DNA from: Bacillota bacterium
Lineage (GTDB): Bacteria; Bacillota; Clostridia; Lachnospirales; Lachnospiraceae
Direction of reading: 5' to 3'
Assembly (NCBI GenBank): GCA_023450835.1
Contig: JAEXGM010000031.1
Location: 1-12,275, forward strand
DNA: 12,275 bases
In this document: in pieces, positions 5,742 to 12,275 of the stretch
How the letters are laid out: the number at the start of each line of letters is the position of its first letter
How positions within the stretch are numbered: position 1 is the first letter of the stretch
Program-made: the position numbers and the translations under genes
Notes under the pieces: model-generated
Seen by the model: the letters and a program-made list of their open reading frames with translations, nothing else
The model's database searches: none
Told to the model about the DNA's origin: nothing

Positions 5742-6992
5742 TTAAATCATTAATTTTCCATGTACTTCTTTGGGCACATATGCCTTTATAAATATGCCGT
5801 CCTCTCTGTAATCCTCACAAAGAAGCTGTCCATATTTGCGAATTATCTGGATTTTCCCCGCATCCTGATAGGAGAATACTTTTTCAATCAACACCTTACG
5901 TTCTCTAAGAAGTTCTTCTAAGATAATCAAGAGTTCTTCCAATCCCTTATTTGCTTTCGCGGAGATCTTTAAGGTTCTCTCCGCTTTAAAATCTTTGATA
6001 ATGATATCCGTAGGAAGCAAATCCTGCTTGTTAAACAGCGTTATAATCGGCTTTTCCTTTATTCCCAGGCTCTTTAAGGTTTCATATACCACATGCATAT
6101 GCTTATAGGCGGAAGGGTTGGAACTGTCCACCACATGCAGTATTATATCTGCATATTTCGCTTCCTCCAGGGTACTGCGAAATGCATCTATCAGATGATG
6201 GGGAAGCTTCCTTATAAACCCTACCGTGTCCGTTAAGAGCACCTGCTCGCCGCCGGGTAATACTACATTTCTCGTTGTAGGGTCTAAAGTGGCAAAGAGC
6301 TTATCTTCCTCTAATACCCCCGCACCGGTCAAATGGTTTAACAGAGTGGATTTCCCGGCATTGGTATAACCTACAATGGCCACTACCGGAATAGAATTTT
6401 TATTGCGCAATTCCCTGGTAGTCTCTCTTACCTGTTTTACATCCGCCAGCTCTCTGTTCAATTGAGATATCCTGTCCCTGATTAAACGTCTGTCCACCTC
6501 CAGCTTTTTCTCACCGGGGCCTCTGGTTCCAATGCCGCCTCCCAGACGGGAAAGGGAGTTTCTCATACCTACCAGACGGGTGGAACGGTACTTTAACTGT
6601 GCCAGCTCTACCTGAATCTTACCTTCTTTTGTTACGGCGTGCTGAGCAAAGATGTCCAGTATCAGCATAGTCCGGTCCATTACCTTCATCTTGAGAGCAT
6701 CCTCCAGATTCTTAAGCTGTGCCGGTGAAAGTTCGTCATCACATACTATTCCGGTAGCTTCAAGGCTCTCTGCCAGTTCCCTCACTTCCTCAATCTTACC
6801 TTTACCTATATAAGTACCGGGATGGACGCTCTCTCTGTTTTGTATCACCATGTCAAGAGTAGCGGCACCTGCCGTCTTAGCAAGCTCCTTTAACTCCTCT
6901 AAGGAGTCCTGGGTATCGTCTCCCGGGCCGGTCTCTACTCCGACTAATATCAGTCGTTCTTCCTGCTCTTTTATCTCGTATAATTCACCCAT
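5742..6992 (-). CDS. hflX: GTPase HflX
   Basis: HflX is a ribosome-associated GTPase that can split stalled or stressed 70S ribosomes. The 416-residue protein has the N-terminal HflX domain, the conserved GGGIGTRGPGE linker (151-161) and a GTPase domain with GYTNAGKST (208-216), DPTTRN, DTVGF (255-259), NKQD (321-324) and SAK (344-346). The gene follows the TPR lipoprotein gene closely: the upstream stop codon TAA lies within the sequence AATAAAGGAG, so hflX's ribosome binding site overlaps the end of its neighbour. The ATG at 6992 fits the family start (GELYEIKEQEERLILVGV) but is 14 bases from GGAG. An ATT at 7001 would be better spaced, so the exact start is uncertain. A longer form beginning at 7049, inside the neighbour, is unlikely. 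No clear terminator is visible after it. Confidence 0.95.
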   Translation of the reverse strand: MGELYEIKEQEERLILVGVETGPGDDTQDSLEELKELAKTAGAATLDMVIQNRESVHPGTYIGKGKIEEVRELAESLEATGIVCDDELSPAQLKNLEDALKMKVMDRTMLILDIFAQHAVTKEGKIQVELAQLKYRSTRLVGMRNSLSRLGGGIGTRGPGEKKLEVDRRLIRDRISQLNRELADVKQVRETTRELRNKNSIPVVAIVGYTNAGKSTLLNHLTGAGVLEEDKLFATLDPTTRNVVLPGGEQVLLTDTVGFIRKLPHHLIDAFRSTLEEAKYADIILHVVDSSNPSAYKHMHVVYETLKSLGIKEKPIITLFNKQDLLPTDIIIKDFKAERTLKISAKANKGLEELLIILEELLRERKVLIEKVFSYQDAGKIQIIRKYGQLLCEDYREDGIFIKAYVPKEVHGKLMI

Positions 6993-7011
6993 GCTTTTAA
7001 TGAAATCTCCT

Positions 7012-8277
7012 TTATTGATCTGCTTTGGGAATGGTAACTGCATCGGCAAGTCTGCTGGTCAGGAATACTTCTTCCTTCTTCGCTTCTTCATCCTCCGGGT
7101 ATTCTTTCCGGTATTCCTTAATGAGTTTGCAGGCTTCTTCAAACCGGTCAAGATGTTCATAAACGATTACCTGACTGCGCTTTAACATCTGATTTACATC
7201 TACATCGTTTATTTTAATACCGTCCTCAATAAGTCCCAGTGCTTCTTCATAATTTTTAAGCTTAATCAGGCACTGCGCTGCGCGGTTATAAGCTTCCGCA
7301 TTATCTCTTCCCGCTTCATCTTCTATATACTTACTGTAATTTCCCGCTGCATTTTTATAGTCCTTATTCTGCTCATCAATTAACCCAAGATAGTAGTAAC
7401 TCTCCGCGAATCCGTTACCAAAGGCTTCTCCGAACATCTGCCTGGCAGTATCGTAATCTCCTTTATAATACATGACCTTTGCCATATTAAATTTATCTTT
7501 TTCAGTGGTACCGTTAATGGCTTCTGCCTTGGCAAGCACCTCTTTTGCCCCTGCTTCATCTTTTTGTGCTAGCAGCAGAAAATATTTTCCAAAGTAAAGG
7601 TCATAATTACGCGGTTCCAGCTTAAGGGCTTTGTCATAATCTGCAATACTCTTCTTATCTTCCCCCATCTTGCTGTAGATATCCCCTCTGGTCTTATAAG
7701 CTTTGGCATTGTTTTTGTCATCTTTTATCAGCTCGGTATAGGTAGCTGCTGCCGCTTTATACAATCCCGACTTTGCCTGCGCCATACCTTTATAAGATAA
7801 AATATCCGAATTAATATCATCTGATTCATTTATCGCAAGAGCCTTATCAAATTTCTCAATTGCTGTTTTATAATCATGGGCTTTGTAATATGCAATACCT
7901 TCGCCCCTATAAGCCTGTTTATTATTTTTTCTTACAATAGCATTGTCTTTATCCAGTATACTGCGTTCAAAATAAACCACCGCATCATCATATTTCTTTT
8001 GCTGTATCAGATTCATGGCATAGCCAATGTAGTATTCCGCCCTGTCTTTCTTTCCTTCCACTGCTTTTTTGAGACTTTCATCTGCCTTTTCGTAATTGCC
8101 GCTGTGAAAATAGGCCATTCCTTCTTTATAATAGTCTCCTGCTGACTTTGTGCTGCATCCGGTAACAAACAATGCTGCCGTAAGAATCAGCATGCCATAT
8201 TTGATTCTTTTGAAATTCGTGGAAATAGTATTATAGCCCATTTTATGGTTCTTTTTTTGCTTCCTCATTCGATACAT
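7012..8277 (-). CDS. TPR-repeat lipoprotein
   Basis: A 421-residue protein with a long basic N-terminus, a hydrophobic stretch (GMLILTAALFVTGC) and a lipobox ending at C41, so it is probably exported and anchored by lipid to the outer face of the membrane. The rest is a series of about nine tetratricopeptide repeats (for example AEYYIGYAMNLIQQKKYDDA, and AYKTRGDIYSKMGEDKKSIA), which usually form a protein-binding scaffold. No catalytic domain is visible and I cannot name a partner. The start at 8277 has GAGG 7 bases upstream; later ATG codons would shorten the basic leader but keep the lipobox. It has a strong promoter of its own and is the first gene of a two-gene unit with hflX. The pairing is curious, because HflX is cytoplasmic, and it may only reflect shared expression. 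Confidence 0.85.
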   Translation of the reverse strand: MYRMRKQKKNHKMGYNTISTNFKRIKYGMLILTAALFVTGCSTKSAGDYYKEGMAYFHSGNYEKADESLKKAVEGKKDRAEYYIGYAMNLIQQKKYDDAVVYFERSILDKDNAIVRKNNKQAYRGEGIAYYKAHDYKTAIEKFDKALAINESDDINSDILSYKGMAQAKSGLYKAAAATYTELIKDDKNNAKAYKTRGDIYSKMGEDKKSIADYDKALKLEPRNYDLYFGKYFLLLAQKDEAGAKEVLAKAEAINGTTEKDKFNMAKVMYYKGDYDTARQMFGEAFGNGFAESYYYLGLIDEQNKDYKNAAGNYSKYIEDEAGRDNAEAYNRAAQCLIKLKNYEEALGLIEDGIKINDVDVNQMLKRSQVIVYEHLDRFEEACKLIKEYRKEYPEDEEAKKEEVFLTSRLADAVTIPKADQ

Positions 8278-8315
8278 CGAATATCCTCTTTTCTGAATAA
8301 TTCTTTTCTATACAA

Positions 8316-8344
8316 ATTATCTAAAAAGTACCACCATTTGTCAA
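8316..8344 (-). promoter_or_regulatory. Promoter of the TPR lipoprotein-hflX unit
   Basis: On the minus strand TTGACA (8339-8344) and GATAAT (8316-8321) are separated by exactly 17 bases. The predicted transcript start is about 30 bases before the coding start at 8277. Confidence 0.8.
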
Positions 8345-8367
8345 GTAAATAAGACCCTAAATCCATG

Positions 8368-8406
8368 AAAAAGGGTCCGGCAGGTTCAATCCAAACCTGC
8401 CGGACC
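8368..8406 (-). terminator. Rho-independent terminator of the sugar cluster
   Basis: A perfect 13-bp stem (8374-8386 with 8394-8406, arm GGTCCGGCAGGTT) with a 7-base loop is followed on the minus strand by CTTTTTC. It lies 31 bp after the stop codon of the last oxidoreductase gene and ahead of the lipoprotein promoter, so it marks the end of the upstream unit. Confidence 0.93.
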
Positions 8407-8437
8407 TTATAATATAATTATATAGTATCAGTCAATC

Positions 8438-9517
8438 TTAGTCAAAATATACTGTCTTTCCTGTTCTTCCAGCTTCATAGATAGCTTCCAGTACCTGTGT
8501 TACAACTAATGCCTGCTCCGGTTTTACTACCAGCTCTTCACCCTTTGTAATGGCATTGTAGAAAGTCCTCTGCTCAACATCAGAATCCTTTTCGGATTTG
8601 CCGTCATAAAAAGCAACTCCGCCGGAACCCAAATCAGGCTTCTCCACACACTGCTTGTTGTACTGAACTCTATTAATTCTTAAACCATCTTTCATATCCG
8701 CACCGGCTTTTGTTCCGCAAAGGCTTACCTTAGCTTCATCCACATCCAAAGTGTTTAATGCCCAGGAAGCTTCCAGATGGATAGTAGCGCCATTCTTCAT
8801 CTTAATGAAACCAAAGGCGGAATCCTCAACGGTGAAGACAGAAGAATCCCAATCTCCCCAGGCATTGCCCTGTTCTTTCTGATCAGCTAACTTACGGTAT
8901 ACGGAACCGCTTACGGATTCCACTTCATAGTTATTCATCATCCACAGTGTCAAATCCAGAGCATGGGTTCCGATATCAATTAAAGGTCCTCCGCCCTGTT
9001 CTTCTTCGTTTAAGAAAACGCCCCAGGTAGGAACTGCTCTTCTTCTGACTGCATGTGCTCTTGCATAATAGATTTCACCTAAATCATCATTATCGCAGGC
9101 TCTCTTTAAGTAAGTGGAATCTGCACGGTATCTGTTCTGGTATCCGATGGTAAGAATCTTGCCGGTTCTCTTTGCAGTCTCTACCATTTTCTTTGCATCG
9201 TCATAGGTCTTTGCCATGGGTTTCTCACACATTACATGCTTATCAGCTTCCAAGGCATCAATAGATATAAAGGCATGTGACTTATTAGGAGTTAATACAT
9301 AAACTGCTGTAATATCTTTCTCTGCAAGAAGTTCCTTATAATCAGTAAATACCTTGGAGCTCTCTGTGCCGTATTCTTTTTTTGCTTTTTCTGCTTTTTC
9401 TTCCACTAAATCGCAGAAAGCAACAATTTCAAAATTACCGTTTCTTTTAATTGCAGGCAGGTGCTTTCCGTTTGCGATTCCGCCGCAGCCAATAATACCA
9501 ATCTTTACTTTTTCCAT
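8438..9517 (-). CDS. Gfo/Idh/MocA family oxidoreductase (second of two)
   Basis: A 359-residue NAD(P)-dependent dehydrogenase of the glucose-fructose oxidoreductase/inositol dehydrogenase family. The Rossmann start IGIIGCGGIANGKHLPA (6-22) binds the cofactor. CEKPMAKT (97-104) carries the usual EKP lysine, and GGGPLIDIGTHALDL (175-189) holds the expected catalytic Asp181 and His185. Such enzymes oxidise a hydroxyl group of a sugar, sugar derivative or inositol; the substrate cannot be told from motifs. It is the last gene of the cluster, 55 bp after its paralogue and just before a strong terminator. The AAAGGA upstream is about 14 bases from the ATG and a weaker CGGA is closer, so initiation may be modest. 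The two paralogues differ clearly in sequence, suggesting different steps or substrates and not a recent duplication. Confidence 0.93.
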   Translation of the reverse strand: MEKVKIGIIGCGGIANGKHLPAIKRNGNFEIVAFCDLVEEKAEKAKKEYGTESSKVFTDYKELLAEKDITAVYVLTPNKSHAFISIDALEADKHVMCEKPMAKTYDDAKKMVETAKRTGKILTIGYQNRYRADSTYLKRACDNDDLGEIYYARAHAVRRRAVPTWGVFLNEEEQGGGPLIDIGTHALDLTLWMMNNYEVESVSGSVYRKLADQKEQGNAWGDWDSSVFTVEDSAFGFIKMKNGATIHLEASWALNTLDVDEAKVSLCGTKAGADMKDGLRINRVQYNKQCVEKPDLGSGGVAFYDGKSEKDSDVEQRTFYNAITKGEELVVKPEQALVVTQVLEAIYEAGRTGKTVYFD

Positions 9518-9572
9518 CGCTAATTTCCGATTCCTTTCAAGTATATGTGAATTAAACTATTGATAGTTTTAT

Positions 9573-10628
9573 CTATTCGAAGTCGATTACCTGTTGCTTC
9601 TCAGCTGATTCAAAAACAGTTTCCATCAGTCTCATAACTCTGGCTACCTCAGGAAGTTTTACTATAATCTCTTCCTCGCCTTTGATAGCCTTCATTACAT
9701 TGCGGTAGAAATCCCTGATATCGCTCTTTACAACGGGAAGCTCTGCCTTTGCAATGGTATCCTCTCTTCTGGGTGCCATAGTCTTTGTAAGACCTGCTGC
9801 TGTAATTACCGGAACGACATCTTTCTCGTTCTGTCCCTTTGCACTGACAATCTCACCCTTCAGATTCCAATCCTCAATAATGGCTGTTCCGTTAGCTCCA
9901 AGCATATACCATCTTGGCAGGTTTACAAAATTACTGGTTCCTACTTCTACAATAACTTCTGTTCCGTTCTCAAAGAGCAGGCTTGTCGTAAAACCGTCAT
10001 CAACCAACTGATTGGTGATATGTGTCATTGTTGAATAGACTTTCTTTAATTTGATTCCTTCCATCATCAAAAGAATCTGATCCAGTAAATGAACACCCCA
10101 GTCAAGAACCATACCGCCGCCGTGCTCTTTCTCCTGTCTCCAGTCTCCCGGTATTCCTCTGGAGCCGTGAACCCTGGATTCAATTCTGAATACATCGCCT
10201 AACAGATTCTCTTTATAGATCTTTTTCATCGTTAGAAAATCTTCATCCCAGCGTCTGTTCTGGTGAACGGTAAAGAGTTTGCCGGTCTCCCTGGAAGCAT
10301 CTATCATTTCCTGTAAATCTGCAGAACTTAAAGTTACAGGTTTCTCACTTACAACATGTTTGCCTGCCTTCATGGCTGCAATGGCAAGAGGTTTGTGAAG
10401 GTCATTGGGTGTGGCAATAAGACAAAAATCCACTGATTCATCTGCTAAAAGTTCCTCGAAGCTGTCATAAACGTGAACTTTCTTTTCCCTTGCATACTCC
10501 TGTCTCTCTTCTTTGATATCATAAATTCCAGCCAAAGTAAGACCGTCAATGGATTCGATTAGCTGTCTGTGCCAGTCTCCCATTCCGCCAAGGCCTACGA
10601 TGGCAATCTTCATTTCCTGCTGTGACAT
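9573..10628 (-). CDS. Gfo/Idh/MocA family oxidoreductase (first of two)
   Basis: A 351-residue NAD(P)-dependent dehydrogenase. It has the Rossmann motif IVGLGGMGDWH (10-20), the EKP motif in SEKPVTL (94-100) and GGGMVLDWGVHLLDQ (170-184) with the expected catalytic Asp176 and His180. The fold and reaction type are those of its downstream neighbour, but the sequence is clearly different. I place the start at 10628 because GGAGG at 10640-10644 precedes it, although 11 bases is long. The upstream ATG at 10646 overlaps that GGAGG and has no site of its own, and an ATG at 10613 is a further alternative. It lies between the isomerase gene and the second oxidoreductase, all in one direction, so the three probably act on one sugar-type substrate. 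Confidence 0.92.
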   Translation of the reverse strand: MSQQEMKIAIVGLGGMGDWHRQLIESIDGLTLAGIYDIKEERQEYAREKKVHVYDSFEELLADESVDFCLIATPNDLHKPLAIAAMKAGKHVVSEKPVTLSSADLQEMIDASRETGKLFTVHQNRRWDEDFLTMKKIYKENLLGDVFRIESRVHGSRGIPGDWRQEKEHGGGMVLDWGVHLLDQILLMMEGIKLKKVYSTMTHITNQLVDDGFTTSLLFENGTEVIVEVGTSNFVNLPRWYMLGANGTAIIEDWNLKGEIVSAKGQNEKDVVPVITAAGLTKTMAPRREDTIAKAELPVVKSDIRDFYRNVMKAIKGEEEIIVKLPEVARVMRLMETVFESAEKQQVIDFE

Positions 10629-10742
10629 ACTATACTGTTCCTCCATGCTGCCGGCACACTGCTAATTGGGTGTCAGCATAAATTTGTACAGAAAAATACT
10701 TTTATTTTTTCTGCAATTTTATTTTTGTAAAACTAAAATGCC

Positions 10743-11711
10743 TTAAGCCCAGAACATCTCTCCGCGCTCTTCATAGATCAATACATTCTGCAGGAACTTA
10801 ATTGCTTTGTTCAAGCCTTCTGTTCCGGTCATAAGGCTGTCTTCATGCTCAATGCTGATTGCATAATCATAGCCTGCCAGTCTTAATTCAGAAATCATTG
10901 CCTTCCAGTATTCCTCTCCATGACCATAGCCTACGGAACGGAATATCCAGGAACGGTTGATCTCATCTCCATAGTGGGTGGTATCCAGAACACCATTTAC
11001 GCTGCAGTTAGGTCCGTCAATCTTTGTATCCTTTGCATGGAAATGGAAAATAGCTCCCTGTTTGCCAAGTTCTCTGATACTGGCGCAGGGATCCATTCCC
11101 TGCCAGATCAAATGGCTGGGGTCAAAGTTAGCACCGATCTCAGGGCCGGCTGCTTCTCTTAAACGAAGAAGTGTCTTGGTGTTATATACACAGAATCCGG
11201 GATGAAGCTCTAAAGCAATCTTAATTCCGTGTTCTCTGGCAAAAGCTGCTTTTTCCTTCCAGTAGGGAATTAATACTTCATCCCACTGATATTCCAGAGC
11301 ATGCAGATAATCCTCCGGCCAGGAGCAGGTCACCCAGTTGGGCGTCTTATCCAAAGGACTTCCGCCAGGACAGCCGGAGAAAGTATTCACTACGGGAATT
11401 CCTAATTTTTCTGCCAGAAGAATAGCATTGGTAAGGTCCTTGTCAAAACTGTCCGCAATTTCCTTTACCGGATGTACCATGTTGCCGTGGGCACTAAGAG
11501 CACTGATCTGTAACTCATATTTTGCTATCGTATCTTTGAATTCCTGTAACTTCGTTTCGTCATTCAAAAGAATCTCCGGGTCGCAATGTGCCTTGCCGGG
11601 ATGACCGCCGCATCCGATTTCAATCATCTGAACTCCTTTACTATGCAGGAATTCACAGGCTTTTTCTAAGGGTAAAGCTCCTAGTACCACTGAAAATACT
11701 CCTAATTTCAT
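10743..11711 (-). CDS. Sugar phosphate isomerase/epimerase family protein (AP endonuclease 2-type TIM barrel)
   Basis: A 322-residue TIM-barrel protein of the xylose isomerase-like family that includes IolE, tagatose epimerases and sugar-cleaving enzymes. Likely metal ligands lie at strand ends: E168 in ALELHPG, D197 and H200 in NFDPSH, H223/H225 in FHFHAKD, and E288 in SIEHED. It also has the common SAHGNMVHP segment (73-81). The reaction could be isomerisation, epimerisation or dehydration, or the elimination step that cleaves a 3-oxo-glycoside. With two Gfo/Idh enzymes next to it, a role in a sugar or glycoside oxidation route is plausible, but the substrate is unknown. The start at 11711 has AGGAGC 5 bases upstream. 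The leader is a near copy of the end of the nrdD leader and contains a possible leader peptide ORF that ends in this ribosome binding site. Confidence 0.9.
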   Translation of the reverse strand: MKLGVFSVVLGALPLEKACEFLHSKGVQMIEIGCGGHPGKAHCDPEILLNDETKLQEFKDTIAKYELQISALSAHGNMVHPVKEIADSFDKDLTNAILLAEKLGIPVVNTFSGCPGGSPLDKTPNWVTCSWPEDYLHALEYQWDEVLIPYWKEKAAFAREHGIKIALELHPGFCVYNTKTLLRLREAAGPEIGANFDPSHLIWQGMDPCASIRELGKQGAIFHFHAKDTKIDGPNCSVNGVLDTTHYGDEINRSWIFRSVGYGHGEEYWKAMISELRLAGYDYAISIEHEDSLMTGTEGLNKAIKFLQNVLIYEERGEMFWA

Positions 11712-11716
11712 ATTTG

Positions 11717-11779
11717 GCTCCTATCTGCGTGCTTTAGCACGCATTATAATCAGAGGGAGTGAAAGCTTCTTTTTCACTC
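11717..11779 (-). repeat. Leader module copy 2 (sugar isomerase): two stem-loops plus ribosome binding site
   Basis: The 26 bases at 11717-11742 match the nrdD leader (5141-5166) at 24 positions. The stem-loop is GCGTGC, loop TAAA, GCACGC on the minus strand, followed 4 bases later by AGGAGC. Further upstream is an 8-bp hairpin GAGTGAAA/TTTCACTC (11757-11764/11772-11779), in the same relative place as the GTGAAAG/CTTTCAC hairpin before nrdD. Confidence 0.75.
11721..11777 (-). CDS. Possible 18-residue leader peptide before the sugar isomerase
   Basis: A GTG codon at 11777 lies 5 bases after a full GGAGG (11783-11787, preceded by six A bases), an excellent start context. The frame reads MKKKLSLPLIIMRAKARR and stops at TAG (11721-11723), which overlaps the ribosome binding site of the isomerase gene. 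Translation could therefore couple to, or open, the downstream stem-loop, which lies wholly inside this frame. The peptide is short and basic with a hydrophobic centre. The corresponding nrdD leader has no equivalent frame, so the peptide may be incidental and the RNA structure the conserved part. Confidence 0.4.
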   Translation of the reverse strand: MKKKLSLPLIIMRAKARR

Positions 11780-11838
11780 TTACCTCCTTTTTTACTCACT
11801 TCCATGTATTATTTTTAATGCAATTTTCTGCCTACTAC

Positions 11839-11861
11839 TTGTATCTTATACCATCATACAA
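11839..11861. promoter_or_regulatory. Inverted repeat upstream of the isomerase, possible operator
   Basis: TTGTAT (11839-11844) and ATACAA (11856-11861) form a 6-bp inverted repeat with 11 bases between, in the 207-bp gap between the AraC-type gene and the isomerase. It could be a regulator site, but six-base arms in AT-rich DNA are common by chance. I could not place a promoter in this gap. Confidence 0.2.
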
Positions 11862-11918
11862 TTTATCCTCCGAAAATGATATAGATGTATTGCTGAATAC
11901 TCATATTATTTTGCTATT

Positions 11919-12275
11919 TCAAGTTCTGGAAGGCGGAAACCCATAGTATTTCCGAAATAACCTTCCGAAATTATTATAATCAGAAAATCCAACCATAACC
12001 GCTATCTCTGAAATACTGTTATCCTTTCCCTTTATCAGCTCATATGCTTTCTTTAACCTGACCTCATTAATATAATTAATAGGGCTCTTTCCCATACTCT
12101 CTTTAAACAAATGGCAGAAACGGTACTCGCTGAGATGGATTAAATCCGCCAGTTCCTTATTCGTTAATGGCTCGCTGTAGTTTTCCTGAATATACTGTAC
12201 AACGGTATTCAGCCGTCCAAGATTGTGAAGGCGCAGTGTATTTTCTCTCGGCGAAAGACTTTCCGTTACATAATT
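11919..12275 (-). CDS. AraC family transcriptional regulator, C-terminal part, cut by window edge
   Basis: The frame is open to the right edge and gives the last 118 residues. It contains the two helix-turn-helix motifs of the AraC DNA-binding domain: the first around NKELADLIHLSEYRFCHLFK, the second around ISEIAVMVGFSDYNNFGRLF, followed by the family signature tail RKYYGFPPSRT. The sensor domain would lie upstream, outside the window. The gene is in the same direction as the sugar cluster and ends 207 bp before the isomerase start, so it probably controls that cluster in response to its substrate (inference). A shorter reading from a TTG at 12110 would cut through the first motif and is not a real start. 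Confidence 0.92.
   Translation of the reverse strand, partial: NYVTESLSPRENTLRLHNLGRLNTVVQYIQENYSEPLTNKELADLIHLSEYRFCHLFKESMGKSPINYINEVRLKKAYELIKGKDNSISEIAVMVGFSDYNNFGRLFRKYYGFPPSRT

Noticed and set aside
10689..10713. AT-rich hairpin after the sugar isomerase as a terminator
   Set aside because: The stem is almost entirely A-T and has no T-run after it on the minus strand. The next gene continues in the same direction and is probably co-transcribed.

Overview
The window looks like chromosome from a low-GC anaerobic Firmicute, most likely a member of the Lachnospiraceae (clostridial cluster XIVa). The basis is the AT-rich DNA with strong AGGAGG-type ribosome binding sites, an oxygen-sensitive class III ribonucleotide reductase as the reductase gene present, and the protein family styles. 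This is inference from sequence character, not a database match. All recognised protein genes lie on the minus strand, so the map reads from right to left.

From the right edge: the C-terminal half of an AraC-type regulator (11919-12275, cut by the window); a sugar-related cluster of one TIM-barrel isomerase/epimerase (10743-11711) and two Gfo/Idh/MocA oxidoreductases (9573-10628 and 8438-9517), closed by a clear rho-independent terminator (8368-8406); a lipoprotein with TPR repeats and the GTPase HflX (8277-5742), co-transcribed from a good promoter; then a DNA-precursor block of nrdD (class III ribonucleotide reductase fused to a redoxin domain), thyA and a dihydrofolate reductase gene; and at the left edge the N-terminal part of a DegV-family protein.

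The DNA-precursor block makes metabolic sense. NrdD makes deoxynucleotides, ThyA makes dTMP and dihydrofolate, and dihydrofolate reductase regenerates tetrahydrofolate. nrdD has its own promoter with two tandem NrdR boxes just upstream, a leader of about 380 nt with strong secondary structure, and a terminator after the gene. No nrdG activase gene is next to it. The right-hand cluster resembles systems that oxidise a sugar and then rearrange or cleave it, with the AraC protein as the probable local regulator; the substrate cannot be read from the sequence.

The most unusual DNA is non-coding. Between degV and dfr (340-1142) lies a palindromic array bounded by inverted ends: three long hairpins, two with perfect 23-bp arms, repeat with a period of exactly 282 bp. 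The middle hairpin is split by a nested 101-bp palindromic insertion flanked by an 8-bp duplication, and removing that insertion restores the 282-bp period exactly. A second cluster of three perfect palindromes sits between dfr and thyA. A 26-bp leader block containing a stem-loop and ribosome binding site is nearly identical in front of nrdD and the sugar isomerase (24 of 26 bases), at the same distance from each start codon. In the isomerase leader it is covered by an 18-codon open reading frame with its own strong ribosome binding site.
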